The notes under the pieces: generated by a model
Databases searched by the model: none
What the model saw: the letters and a program-made list of their open reading frames with translations, nothing else
Told to the model about the DNA's origin: nothing
Program-made: the position numbers and the translations under genes
Assembly (NCBI GenBank): GCA_021800795.1
Contig: JAJYYO010000002.1
Location: forward strand, 129,354 to 193,353
Source: Pseudomonadota bacterium
Lineage (GTDB): Bacteria > Pseudomonadota > Gammaproteobacteria > Burkholderiales > Gallionellaceae
DNA length: 64,000 bases
Direction of reading: 5' to 3'
Shown: positions 30,516 through 40,412 of the stretch, piece by piece
Layout of the letters: the number at the start of each line of letters is the position of its first letter
Position numbering within the stretch: the first letter of the stretch is position 1

Positions 30516-31838
30516 CTATATCTTCCTCGCAAACACCTTGGATTTCCGCTGGTAGTTGTACAGCGATTTTTTCTGTTCCGGCAGCGCGGTAACTTCGGTT
30601 TCCTTGAAGCCGCGTTCGAGAAACCAGTGCGCGGTGCGGGTGGTCAGCACGAACAGCTTCTTCAGCTTCTGCGTTTTGGCAAGAGCAATCATATGGTTGA
30701 GGATGGCTTCGCCATAGCCGCGATCACGGTACTGCACATCCACCGCCAGACAGGCGAGTTCGGCAGACGCTTCGTTGGGGAAGGGATAGAGCGCCGCACA
30801 CCCGACAATGCGGTGGTCGTGTTCCAGCACCACGAAGCGCTCGATTTCGCGTTCCAGCAATTCGCGACTGCGCCTCACCAGTATGCCCTGCTCCTCCAGC
30901 GGGATCAGCAGTTTCAGGATGCCGCCGACATCTTCTATCGAGGCATCGCGCAGTGTGTTGAGTGTGGATTCCACCACCATGGTGCCTATGCCTTCATCGC
31001 TGAACAGCTCTTGCAACACGGCCCCGTCGATATGGCGGCTGATCAGATGGGTGCGTGCAACGCCGGCTTCGCAGGCGCGTATCGCGCAGGGCAGGAACAG
31101 GTTTACGTCGTCCGGCAGTTCTCGATCCGAGGACAATTCGGCCAGTGCCTGGCTGACGGTCAGTTCCTTGATCAGCTCGCCTTGTTCGCCCAGTACGCCG
31201 TCTGTCTCCATCAGAAACATCAGTTTGTCGGCATCCAGCGCGATGGCGGTCGCAGTGGCGACATCTTCCAGTGTGAGGTTGAACACTTCGCCGGTGGGTG
31301 AATAGCCGAGCGGCGAGAGCAGCACCACCTCACCGAATTCCATGCGATCGTTGAGCGCGGCGACATCCACCTTGCGCACGCTGCCGGTATGTTGCAGATC
31401 CACCCCGTTGATTACGCCTATCGGTTGGGCGGTGATGAAGTTGCCGCCCGCCACGCGGATATCGGCATTGGCCATCGGCGAATTCGCCAGCCCCATCGAC
31501 AGCAGCGCTTCGATCTCGACACGTACGCGGCCGACCGCCTCCTTCACGCATTGCATGGTGCGGGCGTCGGTCAGCCGTATGCCCTGATGATAGCTGTCCT
31601 GCAAGTGGTTATCGGCCAGATGCTGTTCGATCTGCGGACGTGCGCCATGCACCAGCACCAGCCGGATACCGAGCGCGGCCAACAGGTTGAAATCGTGCGT
31701 CAAACCGATGAATTTTCCGTCTTCGACGACTTCTCCGCCGAATGCGATGACGAAGGTCTTGCCACGAAAACTGTTGATATAGGGTGCGACGGAACGGAAC
31801 CAGGCAACGAAATGGGCGGGGGTGGTTTTGATCGGCAT
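30516..31838 (-). CDS. argA: Amino-acid N-acetyltransferase (N-acetylglutamate synthase)
   Basis: AAK domain FVIAFGGEVVEDGKF plus GNAT domain YRDRGYGEAILNHMI; 440 aa. Confidence 0.95.
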   Translation of the reverse strand: MPIKTTPAHFVAWFRSVAPYINSFRGKTFVIAFGGEVVEDGKFIGLTHDFNLLAALGIRLVLVHGARPQIEQHLADNHLQDSYHQGIRLTDARTMQCVKEAVGRVRVEIEALLSMGLANSPMANADIRVAGGNFITAQPIGVINGVDLQHTGSVRKVDVAALNDRMEFGEVVLLSPLGYSPTGEVFNLTLEDVATATAIALDADKLMFLMETDGVLGEQGELIKELTVSQALAELSSDRELPDDVNLFLPCAIRACEAGVARTHLISRHIDGAVLQELFSDEGIGTMVVESTLNTLRDASIEDVGGILKLLIPLEEQGILVRRSRELLEREIERFVVLEHDHRIVGCAALYPFPNEASAELACLAVDVQYRDRGYGEAILNHMIALAKTQKLKKLFVLTTRTAHWFLERGFKETEVTALPEQKKSLYNYQRKSKVFARKI

Positions 31839-31933
31839 AGCAAATCCTTAAGTTTGTAAAGGGATAAGGGGGAAGTGAGAAGTGAGAAGGATAACAGCGG
31901 CGCGGAGGTTTTGCCCTTCCCTCTTTACTCTTC

Positions 31934-32668
31934 TCAGTTATTAAAATCGCCCCACAGCGTCTGGAGTGCAGACAGCCCGGCAACGGCGGCCGTCTCGGTG
32001 CGCAGCACGCGCGCGCCCAGGCGTATGGGTGTAAAGCCGCAAAGCTGCGCAGACTCGCTCTCGGCCCGTGAAAATCCGCCTTCCGCGCCTATCAGCAATA
32101 TCACGGCACCTGGAGGCTTTGGCTGATCGCGTAACGAGGCGGCGCCTTGTGGCAGCAGGATATATTTGCTGACGGTTAATGCGCGTATCTGTTGCAGCCA
32201 TGCCAGGATGTCCATTGGCGCGTGAATGACAGGCAACACGTTGCGCCCGCATTGCTCGCAAGCCGAGATGGCAACTTGTTGCCAGTGCTCAGTGCGGCGG
32301 GCGGCGCGCTCGGCGGACAATCGGGCTACGCTGCGCTCGGTGGACAGCGGTTGAATTTCACAAACACCCAGCTCGGTGGCCTTCTGTATCACCCAGTCCA
32401 TCTTCTCGCTGCTGGTCAGGGCCTGCGCCAGCAACACGGGCAAGGGTGATTCGCGGTTGACGTCGATCTGGATGATGTCCTTGACGATGACCTGTTTGCC
32501 GGAAAGCGCTTCAAGCACGCCATGACACTCGAAGCCCATTCCGTCAAAAAGCTGTACGTTGTCGCCTTCGCGAAGACGAAGCACGCGGCTGGCATGGTGG
32601 GCGGCATCAGCCGGTAAACTGAATGAACCCTGTACGGGAAGCGGGGGCGGACAGTAAAAGCGTGGCAT
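31934..32668 (-). CDS. rsmE: 16S rRNA (uracil1498-N3)-methyltransferase RsmE
   Basis: MPRFYCPPPLPV start, LIGAEGGFSRAESE, RLGARVLRTETAA. Confidence 0.93.
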   Translation of the reverse strand: MPRFYCPPPLPVQGSFSLPADAAHHASRVLRLREGDNVQLFDGMGFECHGVLEALSGKQVIVKDIIQIDVNRESPLPVLLAQALTSSEKMDWVIQKATELGVCEIQPLSTERSVARLSAERAARRTEHWQQVAISACEQCGRNVLPVIHAPMDILAWLQQIRALTVSKYILLPQGAASLRDQPKPPGAVILLIGAEGGFSRAESESAQLCGFTPIRLGARVLRTETAAVAGLSALQTLWGDFNN

Positions 32669-32737
32669 GAAGAGAAAGTATGGGTGGCTATGGGCGTGAT
32701 AATATACCGCCACGGAATATCTTGTCAGGAGCATGAA

Positions 32738-33292
32738 ATGGTCAGTTTGCAACCCCCTCTGTGTGACTTCGGCTGGAAGGCGCGTGATTTCGACCTTACA
32801 GGTGTGGATGGCGTACGTTATAACCTCGCGAATGCGCGGGGCGAGAACGGTTTGCTGGTGATGTTCATCTGCAATCATTGCCCCTATGTGAAGTCGATCC
32901 GCGACCGTCTGGTGGCGGACACGCTCGAATTAAAGCAGCACGGCGTCAACAGCATCGCCATCATGTCCAACGATCCGGCAGAATACGCTGAAGATAGTTT
33001 CGACAACATGAAACTGGTCGCACGGCAGTATCAATACCCGTTTCCCTATGTTTGGGACGAGAGTCAGCAGGTGGCGAAGGAATACGGCGCGGTCTGCACG
33101 CCTGATTTTTTCGGGTTCAATGCCGATCTCGAACTGCAATATCGAGGCCGTCTGAATGCATCGCGCAAGGAAGCAATAGCGGACGCCCCTCGCGATCTGT
33201 TTAACGCGATGTTGCAGGTTGCCCGGACCGGCCAGGGGCCGCGCGAGCAGATTGCCAGCATGGGTTGTTCGATCAAATGGAAAAATGAGTGA
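32738..33292 (+). CDS. Thioredoxin-like/redoxin family protein
   Basis: LVMFICNHCPYVKSIRDRL; VCTPDFFGFNADLELQYRG. Confidence 0.88.
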   Translation: MVSLQPPLCDFGWKARDFDLTGVDGVRYNLANARGENGLLVMFICNHCPYVKSIRDRLVADTLELKQHGVNSIAIMSNDPAEYAEDSFDNMKLVARQYQYPFPYVWDESQQVAKEYGAVCTPDFFGFNADLELQYRGRLNASRKEAIADAPRDLFNAMLQVARTGQGPREQIASMGCSIKWKNE

Positions 33293-34119
33293 TGGAACAG
33301 CGCAGCCTGTCGAAAACCGGCGCCTTTGGCATGAGCGCCCTGCTCAAGGCGACCATTGCAGCCGTCAAGCTGGTGGCTGCTGAAGAAATCATGCCGCGCT
33401 ATCTGAAGGTGGCGCACAAGCATAAAAGCGACGGCAGTCTGTGTACCGATGCGGATATCGCCACGCAAACCGCACTGGCCCGGAAGCTGCAAGCCATTTG
33501 CAATGTCCCGGTGTTAGGCGAGGAAATGACCGAAGATGAGCAGCATGCGATCTGGCATTCCGCACAGGAAGGTCTGTGGTGTGTGGATCCGATAGACGGT
33601 ACATCCAACTTCGTGCACGGCCTGCCTTATTTTGCCGTATCGGTCGCCCTGCTGCGCGATGGAAAGAGCGTGCTGGGGGTGGTCTATGATCCGGTTTCGG
33701 ATGAAATGTTTGCCGCAGAATCCGGCAGGGGCGCTTATCTGAATGGTGAAAAACTGTTTGGACGCGTTACCGCCCAGACGATGAGCCGTGCGCTTGCCAA
33801 TGTCGATCTGAAGCGACTCTCCGCCGGTCTGGCCGCGACATTGGCGACCCGTCCGCCCTGTGCTTCGCAACGAAATTTCGGCGCCAGTGCGCTGGATTGG
33901 TGTTATACCGCCGCCGGACGCTATGATCTTTATCTGCATGGCGGGCAAAAACTCTGGGACTACGCGGCAGGGGTGCTCATCCTGTCGGAAACGGGCGGAT
34001 ACGCCTGCTGTATCGAGAGCGATGATTTCGCGGCGGGTAATGTCTGGCAGCGTTCGGTTATCGCGGCGCGCAGCGAGACCTTGTTCGATGAGTGGAAAAA
34101 ATGGATACGCGCGCAGTAG
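33289..34119 (+). CDS. Inositol monophosphatase / 3'(2'),5'-bisphosphate nucleotidase family protein
   Basis: VDPIDGTSNFVHGLPYFAVSVAL; LWDYAAGVLILSETGG. Confidence 0.88.
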   Translation: MMEQRSLSKTGAFGMSALLKATIAAVKLVAAEEIMPRYLKVAHKHKSDGSLCTDADIATQTALARKLQAICNVPVLGEEMTEDEQHAIWHSAQEGLWCVDPIDGTSNFVHGLPYFAVSVALLRDGKSVLGVVYDPVSDEMFAAESGRGAYLNGEKLFGRVTAQTMSRALANVDLKRLSAGLAATLATRPPCASQRNFGASALDWCYTAAGRYDLYLHGGQKLWDYAAGVLILSETGGYACCIESDDFAAGNVWQRSVIAARSETLFDEWKKWIRAQ

Positions 34120-34128
34120 GAGAACATA

Positions 34129-35502
34129 TTGAAGATTCTGATATTAGGTGCGGGACAGGTCGGCTCGACCGTTGCGGAAAGCCTGGTAAGCGAGGCGAAT
34201 GACATCACGGTGGTGGATCAGGATGCCGCAAAGCTGGCCTTGCTGCAGGAGCGTCTGGATCTGCGTACCTTGATTGGCAATGCTTCTCACCCTTCGGTGC
34301 TGGAGCGGGCAGGTATTGGCGACACGGACATGTTGCTGGCGGTGACGCAAAGCGATGAGGTCAACATGGTGGCCTGCAAGCTGGCGGCCAGCTTCTACAA
34401 CACGCCGACACGCATAGCCCGCATCCGTTCCGCCGATTACCTGGCTCGTCCCGGCTTATTCGACAAAGACAACTTCTGCGTGGACTTTTCCATCTGCCCC
34501 GAGCAGATCCTCACCGACTACATTACCAAGCTGATTGAATTTCCCGAGGCGTTGCAGGTGTTGCATTTTTCCGATGGCAAGGCGTCACTGGTGGCGGTGC
34601 GCGCCTTTATCGGCGGGCCGCTGTTGGGAAAACCCATCAGCTTTCTGCACACTCATATGCCTCAGGTCGATGCACGTGTGGCGGCAATTTTTCGCAAGGA
34701 TGGCCCGTTGATACCAGAGGGCAGCACCGTGGTCGAAGAGGGAGACGAAATTTTCTTTATCGCCGCGACCAAAAACATCCGCAGCGTGCTCAAGGAAATG
34801 CGCCGCATGGACAAGCCTGCCCGGCGCGTGATGATCGTCGGTGGCGGTAATATCGGTCGCAGGCTGGCCCGCGCTCTGGAACTGGACTATCAGGTAAAGC
34901 TCATCGAGTTTAACAAGACATCCTGCGAAAATCTGGCCGAGGAGCTCTCCAACACGCTGGTGCTGCATGGTGACGGGACAGACGAAAAGCTGCTGCAGCA
35001 GGAACATGTCGATGAGGTAGATGTGTTTTGTGCGCTGACCAATGACGACGAGAACAACATCATGTCGGCCCTGCTGGCCAAACAGGCCGGGGCGCGCAAG
35101 GTCATCGCCCTGATCAATCGCAGCGCTTATGTCGATCTGCTGCAAGGCGGCAAGATTGATATCGCGCTGTCCCCGGCGCAAGTCACCATCGGCTCCCTGC
35201 TGGCTTACGTGCGCCAGGGCGACGTGGCCGCCGTGCATTCATTGCGCCGGGGGGCCGCAGAAGCGCTGGAACTGGTGGTGCATGGCGACCGTCAGTCTTC
35301 CCGCGTGGTGGGACGGCGCATCGACGAAATCGATTTGCCCAAGGGCGCGACCATAGGCGCGGTGGTGCGCGGTGCGGAAGTCATGATGGGGCACAGAGAT
35401 CTGGTTATTGAGGCCGACGATCACGTCATCGTATTTGTCATCAACAAGCCGATGGTGAAAAAGGTCGAGAAATTATTTCAGGTTAAACTCGGGTTCATTT
35501 GA
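34129..35502 (+). CDS. trkA: Trk potassium uptake regulatory protein TrkA
   Basis: Two NAD-binding halves MKILILGAGQVGSTVAE and VMIVGGGNIGRRLA. Confidence 0.96.
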   Translation: MKILILGAGQVGSTVAESLVSEANDITVVDQDAAKLALLQERLDLRTLIGNASHPSVLERAGIGDTDMLLAVTQSDEVNMVACKLAASFYNTPTRIARIRSADYLARPGLFDKDNFCVDFSICPEQILTDYITKLIEFPEALQVLHFSDGKASLVAVRAFIGGPLLGKPISFLHTHMPQVDARVAAIFRKDGPLIPEGSTVVEEGDEIFFIAATKNIRSVLKEMRRMDKPARRVMIVGGGNIGRRLARALELDYQVKLIEFNKTSCENLAEELSNTLVLHGDGTDEKLLQQEHVDEVDVFCALTNDDENNIMSALLAKQAGARKVIALINRSAYVDLLQGGKIDIALSPAQVTIGSLLAYVRQGDVAAVHSLRRGAAEALELVVHGDRQSSRVVGRRIDEIDLPKGATIGAVVRGAEVMMGHRDLVIEADDHVIVFVINKPMVKKVEKLFQVKLGFI

Positions 35503-36962
35503 TGGGGCGCACACTCACCGTTATTCACGCGCTGGGATTGATGCTGGTGGTATTCAGCCTGTCCTATGTCATGCCGGTAATCACCACGCTGATCTATGCC
35601 GACACCACCATGCTGCTGGATTTTCTGCTGGCGATGGTGTGGACGGCTGCCCTGGGCGGGTTGATGTGGATGCTCACCCGCCGTTACAAGGGTGAGTTGT
35701 CGATCCGGCACGGTTACCTGCTGGTCGTGGCAATGTGGGCGACCATGCCTGCGGTCGCAACGCTGCCCTTATTGATGGTGTTGCCGGGTTTGTCGTTTAC
35801 CGATGCCTATTTTGAAACCATGTCCGGCCTGACTACTACCGGTGCGACTGTGTTGACCGGGCTGGACTATCTGCCGCCTGCCATTAACATTTGGCGTCAT
35901 GAGTTGAACTGGCTGGGCGGCATGGGCATCATCGTGCTGGCGGTTGCGGTTTTACCGCTGCTGGGTATCGGCGGTCGCCAGCTCTTCAAGGCCGAAACCC
36001 CGGGGCCCATGAAGGATGCCGCGTTGACGCCGCGAATTACCGAGACGGCGCGCAACTTGTGGCTGGTTTATCTGTGCATCACGCTGGCCTGTATCGCGTC
36101 GCTGAAACTGGCAGGCATGAACTGGCTGGATGCGATTTGCCATGCCTTTGCAGCGACGGGCCTGGGTGCGTTCTCGACGCACGATGCCAGCATCGGTTAT
36201 TTTAATTCACCGGCGATTGAAGCGGTGCTGATGGTGTTTATGCTGTTGTCGGCGATGAATTTTTCAACCCACTTTATGGCCTGGAGAGCAAAAAGCCTGA
36301 AGCCCTATCGACTCGATGTGGAGGGGTTGTCCACGGTAGGGCTGGTGCTGATCAGTTGTGCAGGGATGACCTTTTTTTTGTGGTGGCAGGGAACTTATGC
36401 CAGTTTCTGGACGGCTTTGCGTTATGCCAGCTTTAATCTGGTATCAATGGCGACCGACTGCGGTTTGTCCAATGCGGACTTTAACCGTTGGCCGATTTTT
36501 GCACCGCTCTGGATGCTGTTTTTGGGCGGCATCGTTGCCAGTTCAGGCTCTACCGGGGGCGGGATCAAGATGATAAGAGCGCTGGTGCTGGTCAAACAGG
36601 CCGGGCGGGAATTTGTCAAGCTGCTGCATCCGGCGGCCGTGAACCCGATGAAGATCGGCGGACAGGTCATTCCGAACAGGGTGGTGTTCTCGGTGCTGGG
36701 CTTCATCTCTCTGTATTTTATGAGCGTGGTGATCTTGACCTTCGCGCTGCTGATCAGCGGGCTGGATTTTATTTCGGCTTTTTCGGCGATCATTGCCTGT
36801 ATCAACAATGTCGGACCGGGTCTGGGCGTGGTTGGCCCTGCCAGCAACTATGGCGTGCTGACGGATTTACAGACCTGGGTATGTACCTTTGCCATGCTGA
36901 TCGGGCGCCTGGAAATATTTACCGTGCTGATTTTGTTTACCCCTCAGTTCTGGCGGCGATGA
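35499..36962 (+). CDS. trkH: Trk potassium uptake membrane protein TrkH
   Basis: ETMSGLTTTGATVL, SSGSTGGGIKMIRALVL; overlaps trkA. Confidence 0.95.
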   Translation: MMGRTLTVIHALGLMLVVFSLSYVMPVITTLIYADTTMLLDFLLAMVWTAALGGLMWMLTRRYKGELSIRHGYLLVVAMWATMPAVATLPLLMVLPGLSFTDAYFETMSGLTTTGATVLTGLDYLPPAINIWRHELNWLGGMGIIVLAVAVLPLLGIGGRQLFKAETPGPMKDAALTPRITETARNLWLVYLCITLACIASLKLAGMNWLDAICHAFAATGLGAFSTHDASIGYFNSPAIEAVLMVFMLLSAMNFSTHFMAWRAKSLKPYRLDVEGLSTVGLVLISCAGMTFFLWWQGTYASFWTALRYASFNLVSMATDCGLSNADFNRWPIFAPLWMLFLGGIVASSGSTGGGIKMIRALVLVKQAGREFVKLLHPAAVNPMKIGGQVIPNRVVFSVLGFISLYFMSVVILTFALLISGLDFISAFSAIIACINNVGPGLGVVGPASNYGVLTDLQTWVCTFAMLIGRLEIFTVLILFTPQFWRR

Positions 36963-36981
36963 ATATGGACAAACGGTTAAA

Positions 36982-37485
36982 TTGCCAAGACATAGTCTAT
37001 CGGTTACGATTACAGATCGATTCATTATAGGTGGTAAAAACCGGCACATCCGTGTCGAGCGAGGGGGTAAGTTGAGCGAAAATTTGCCGTTGTTGGGTGT
37101 CAAGGTGGTGCTGATCGATGACAGCAACACCATTCGTCGTAGCGGTGAAATATTTCTGTCGCAAGCGGGTTGCCGTGTGGTACTTGCGGAAGACGGGTTT
37201 GACGGCCTGTCGAAAGTGGTGGATGTCCAGCCTGACATTATTTTTGTGGATGTGATGATGCCGAGACTGGATGGCTATCAGACTTGCGCCCTGATCAAAA
37301 ACAACCCGCAGTTCAAAAATATCCCGGTGGTCATGTTGACCAGCAAGGACACGCTGTTTGACCGCGCACGCGGAAAATTGGTGGGTTCCGATCAGTATCT
37401 GATCAAACCCTTCAATAAAAAGAGCCTGATAGAATCCGTCACCATGCATACACAAAAAACTGGAGAACATGAAGATGGCTATTAA
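36982..37485 (+). CDS. pilG: Twitching-motility response regulator PilG-like
   Basis: VVLIDDSNTIRRSGEIFL, FVDVMMPRLDGYQTC. Start uncertain (the ORF-track start is TTG). Confidence 0.85.
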   Translation: MPRHSLSVTITDRFIIGGKNRHIRVERGGKLSENLPLLGVKVVLIDDSNTIRRSGEIFLSQAGCRVVLAEDGFDGLSKVVDVQPDIIFVDVMMPRLDGYQTCALIKNNPQFKNIPVVMLTSKDTLFDRARGKLVGSDQYLIKPFNKKSLIESVTMHTQKTGEHEDGY

Positions 37486-37840
37486 AAAAATACTGGTGGT
37501 GGATGATTCGGCAACGGAGCGACATATACTGGGAGAAATTCTGACGAGACGGGGCTTCGAGGTTTCTTTCGCCGAAAGCGGTGAGATTGGCGTTGCGAAA
37601 GCCAAACAGGAGAGGCCTGATCTGGTCGTGATGGATGTGGTGATGCCCGGTCTGAACGGTTTTCAGGCAACGCGCGCGATTGCCAAGGATCCTGACACCG
37701 CGCAAATTCCGGTGCTGCTCTGCACCACCAAGGATCAGGAAACAGACAAGATATGGGGAATGCGCCAAGGCGCAAAGGATTATCTGGTCAAGCCGGTCAA
37801 TGAGGCTGAGTTGCTCAGCAAAATTGCAGCAATCATTTGA
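37469..37840 (+). CDS. pilH: Response regulator PilH-like
   Basis: KKILVVDDSATERHILGEILTRRGF, VVMDVVMPGLNGFQATR. Confidence 0.88.
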   Translation: MKMAIKKILVVDDSATERHILGEILTRRGFEVSFAESGEIGVAKAKQERPDLVVMDVVMPGLNGFQATRAIAKDPDTAQIPVLLCTTKDQETDKIWGMRQGAKDYLVKPVNEAELLSKIAAII

Positions 37841-37858
37841 CTAGAAAACTGACCGGCC

Positions 37859-38350
37859 ATGTCAAAGCGACTCAATCTGCGCGAATTTCAGCAAAACCTC
37901 AGCAGTCGCATGCAGGACAAAAGCCGCCAGGGCGATCAGGTATCATTGCTGGGGGTGCAAATCGCCGGGCAGAATTATCTGGTGGCGATGACGGACATCA
38001 GCGAGGTGTTGTCGCTGCCCCCCTTAACGCCTGTGCCGCTGACCCGGCCGTGGTTCTGCGGCGTCGTCAATGTGCGCGGCAATTTGTTTTGCGTGGCAGA
38101 TATGCCCGCATTCCTGTATCAGAGTGCGGCATCGGGCTCGGTGACCAATCGCCTGTTGCTGGTCTCGGAACGCTATACAGTCAATGCGGCTTTGCTGGTA
38201 GACAGAGTGTTCGGGTTGCGTGATACGCGCGACTGGCAGCGCGATGCAATTCAGCCCGACCAATATTTAGATGAGCACGGTGTTGTATGGCGCAAGCTGG
38301 ATGTGGTCGGGTTGCTCAGCCAGCCGGAATTTTTGCAAATAGGCATTTAG
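37859..38350 (+). CDS. pilI: CheW-like protein PilI
   Basis: CheW domain, [22 protein letters not shown]. Confidence 0.87.
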   Translation: MSKRLNLREFQQNLSSRMQDKSRQGDQVSLLGVQIAGQNYLVAMTDISEVLSLPPLTPVPLTRPWFCGVVNVRGNLFCVADMPAFLYQSAASGSVTNRLLLVSERYTVNAALLVDRVFGLRDTRDWQRDAIQPDQYLDEHGVVWRKLDVVGLLSQPEFLQIGI

Positions 38351-38372
38351 CGGTATACATCCGTCGGAGAAA

Positions 38373-40400
38373 ATGAACATGGCATTCAAGCTTAAATTAC
38401 CGGATTTCAAGACTGACAGCAGCGCTGCCCAGGAAGCTACAGGTGGATCTTTGCCGCTGATCGGCCATTTGCCGTTTGCGAAACAGTTGCAGATACTGGG
38501 TGGGGGGGTGGTGGTGTTTTTTCTGCTCGGGGCCATTGCGGTTGCGCTCGACTATCGCGCCACCTCGAACGGTGAACACTATCAGGAGTTGTCCGGTGAC
38601 CTCGTCATGTTGTCGCAACGGCTCGCAAAGGACGCTGGATCGGCCCTGCAGGGCAAGCAAACCGCGATCGAGGGTTTGCCGCAGGGAAGGGCTGACTTTG
38701 AGCGTATCTTGCAAGCTCTGGACAAGGGCGACGCTGTTGCGCCCGCAACCAGCGGTGCGCCTCGTGTCGTATTGGACAGGCTGTTGCCCATTGCCCGGCA
38801 ATCCATGACATACATCAAGGAAGTCGAAAATGGCCGCGCCGGTCTTTTGACGGTATCTGGCGCAGTGAACGTGGTGAAAGAGATTGGCCCGCCATTGCGC
38901 GAGGCGATAGCTCGCTTGCCCGCATCAGGTGTAAACAGTGAACGCGCGGTCAGTTTCGCCTTGCTGGTGGAGCGCATCGGATATGATGCCAGTTCCATGT
39001 TGGGTGCGGTGGTAACCGATGAGATGCTTGCAAATCTGGGATCGAATACGGCAGCGGCGGAAGCCTTGCTGAACAGCTTTGACAAGACCAATCCGGCTGT
39101 AGCCAAAGTCGCTGACTTGTTCGTGGTTTATCGCAACTCGGTTGATGCGGTGATGGGGCAGTCGCCCGGCCTGTTTGGCGCGAAACGAGGCGTCAGTGAC
39201 TACTTTGACAGTGTGAGTGTTACCCAAAAAGGGGCGCTGGTTGTCGAACTGACTGCGCTGAAAGAGGCCTATGCCGCTGCGCTGGCAGGTCGCTGGACGA
39301 TTTACGCGATATTGTTTTCTGCCGCGTCGTTGTTGGTTTTATTTGGCTTGTTGTTCAGGGCTTACCTGAATGAGGCGCGTCATCGCACAGCGTTGGCGGA
39401 GGCTGCCAACAAGCAAACGCAGAAGGCGATTTTGCGCCTGATGGATGAGTTGAACGATCTGGCGGAAGGCGATCTGACGGTGCGTGCGACGGTAACGGAA
39501 GATATTACCGGCGCGGTTGCCGATTCGATCAATTACACCGCCGAGGAATTGCACAAACTGGTTTCCCGCATTACCGATGCCTCCGAACAAATGGGATTGG
39601 CGACTCAGGACTCGGAAGGGATGGCGCAGCGACTGCTGGTCTCCACGCAGAAGCAGGTGAAAGAAATCAAGGATGCCGAGGAATCGGTACAACTGATTGC
39701 ACGCTCGATCGGAGAGGTGGATGCAGCCGCGGTTAAGGCGGCCGAGGTGGGCAGACATACGCTGGTGGTGACCCACGAGGGCTCGCTCGCGGTGCGCAAT
39801 ACGATTGCCGGTATGGACGGCATACGTGAGCACATTCAGGAAACTTCCAAACGCATCAAGCGGCTCGGTGAAAGTTCGCAGGAAATTGGAGAGATCGTGG
39901 ATCTGATTTCCGATATTACCGAACAGACCAACGTGCTTGCGCTGAATGCGGCGATTCAAGCCGCGTCAGCCGGTGAGGCGGGGCGTGGTTTCTCGGTGGT
40001 TGCCGAAGAAGTGCAGCGGCTGGCGGAACGTTCCGGAGAGGCGACCAAGCAGATTGGTGCGCTGGTTAAAACGATCCAGAGCGATACTCAGGATGCGGTG
40101 GCCGCGATGGAAAAGAGTACCCTGGGGGTGGTGGAGGGTGCAAAGCTGTCGGAAGTGGCGGGTCAATCGCTGAAAGAAATCGAGCAGGTATCGAACCAGC
40201 TGGCTGCGCTGATCAGCAGTATTTCGGTGTCCACTCAGGTGCAAACCGAAATGGCCAGCGAAGTGGCCAGTGTGATGCAGGATATTATGGATATTTCAGA
40301 GCAGACCACGGAGGGGACGCGTCTGACCTCGGATTCCGCTGCCAAGCTGACCAGCTTGGCGGCAGGCCTGAAGGATTCGGTCGCCGGCTTCAAGCTCTGA
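38373..40400 (+). CDS. pilJ: Methyl-accepting chemotaxis protein PilJ
   Basis: HAMP-like segment; [43 protein letters not shown] hairpin. Confidence 0.93.
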   Translation: MNMAFKLKLPDFKTDSSAAQEATGGSLPLIGHLPFAKQLQILGGGVVVFFLLGAIAVALDYRATSNGEHYQELSGDLVMLSQRLAKDAGSALQGKQTAIEGLPQGRADFERILQALDKGDAVAPATSGAPRVVLDRLLPIARQSMTYIKEVENGRAGLLTVSGAVNVVKEIGPPLREAIARLPASGVNSERAVSFALLVERIGYDASSMLGAVVTDEMLANLGSNTAAAEALLNSFDKTNPAVAKVADLFVVYRNSVDAVMGQSPGLFGAKRGVSDYFDSVSVTQKGALVVELTALKEAYAAALAGRWTIYAILFSAASLLVLFGLLFRAYLNEARHRTALAEAANKQTQKAILRLMDELNDLAEGDLTVRATVTEDITGAVADSINYTAEELHKLVSRITDASEQMGLATQDSEGMAQRLLVSTQKQVKEIKDAEESVQLIARSIGEVDAAAVKAAEVGRHTLVVTHEGSLAVRNTIAGMDGIREHIQETSKRIKRLGESSQEIGEIVDLISDITEQTNVLALNAAIQAASAGEAGRGFSVVAEEVQRLAERSGEATKQIGALVKTIQSDTQDAVAAMEKSTLGVVEGAKLSEVAGQSLKEIEQVSNQLAALISSISVSTQVQTEMASEVASVMQDIMDISEQTTEGTRLTSDSAAKLTSLAAGLKDSVAGFKL

Positions 40401-40412
40401 TAACGGCCAGTC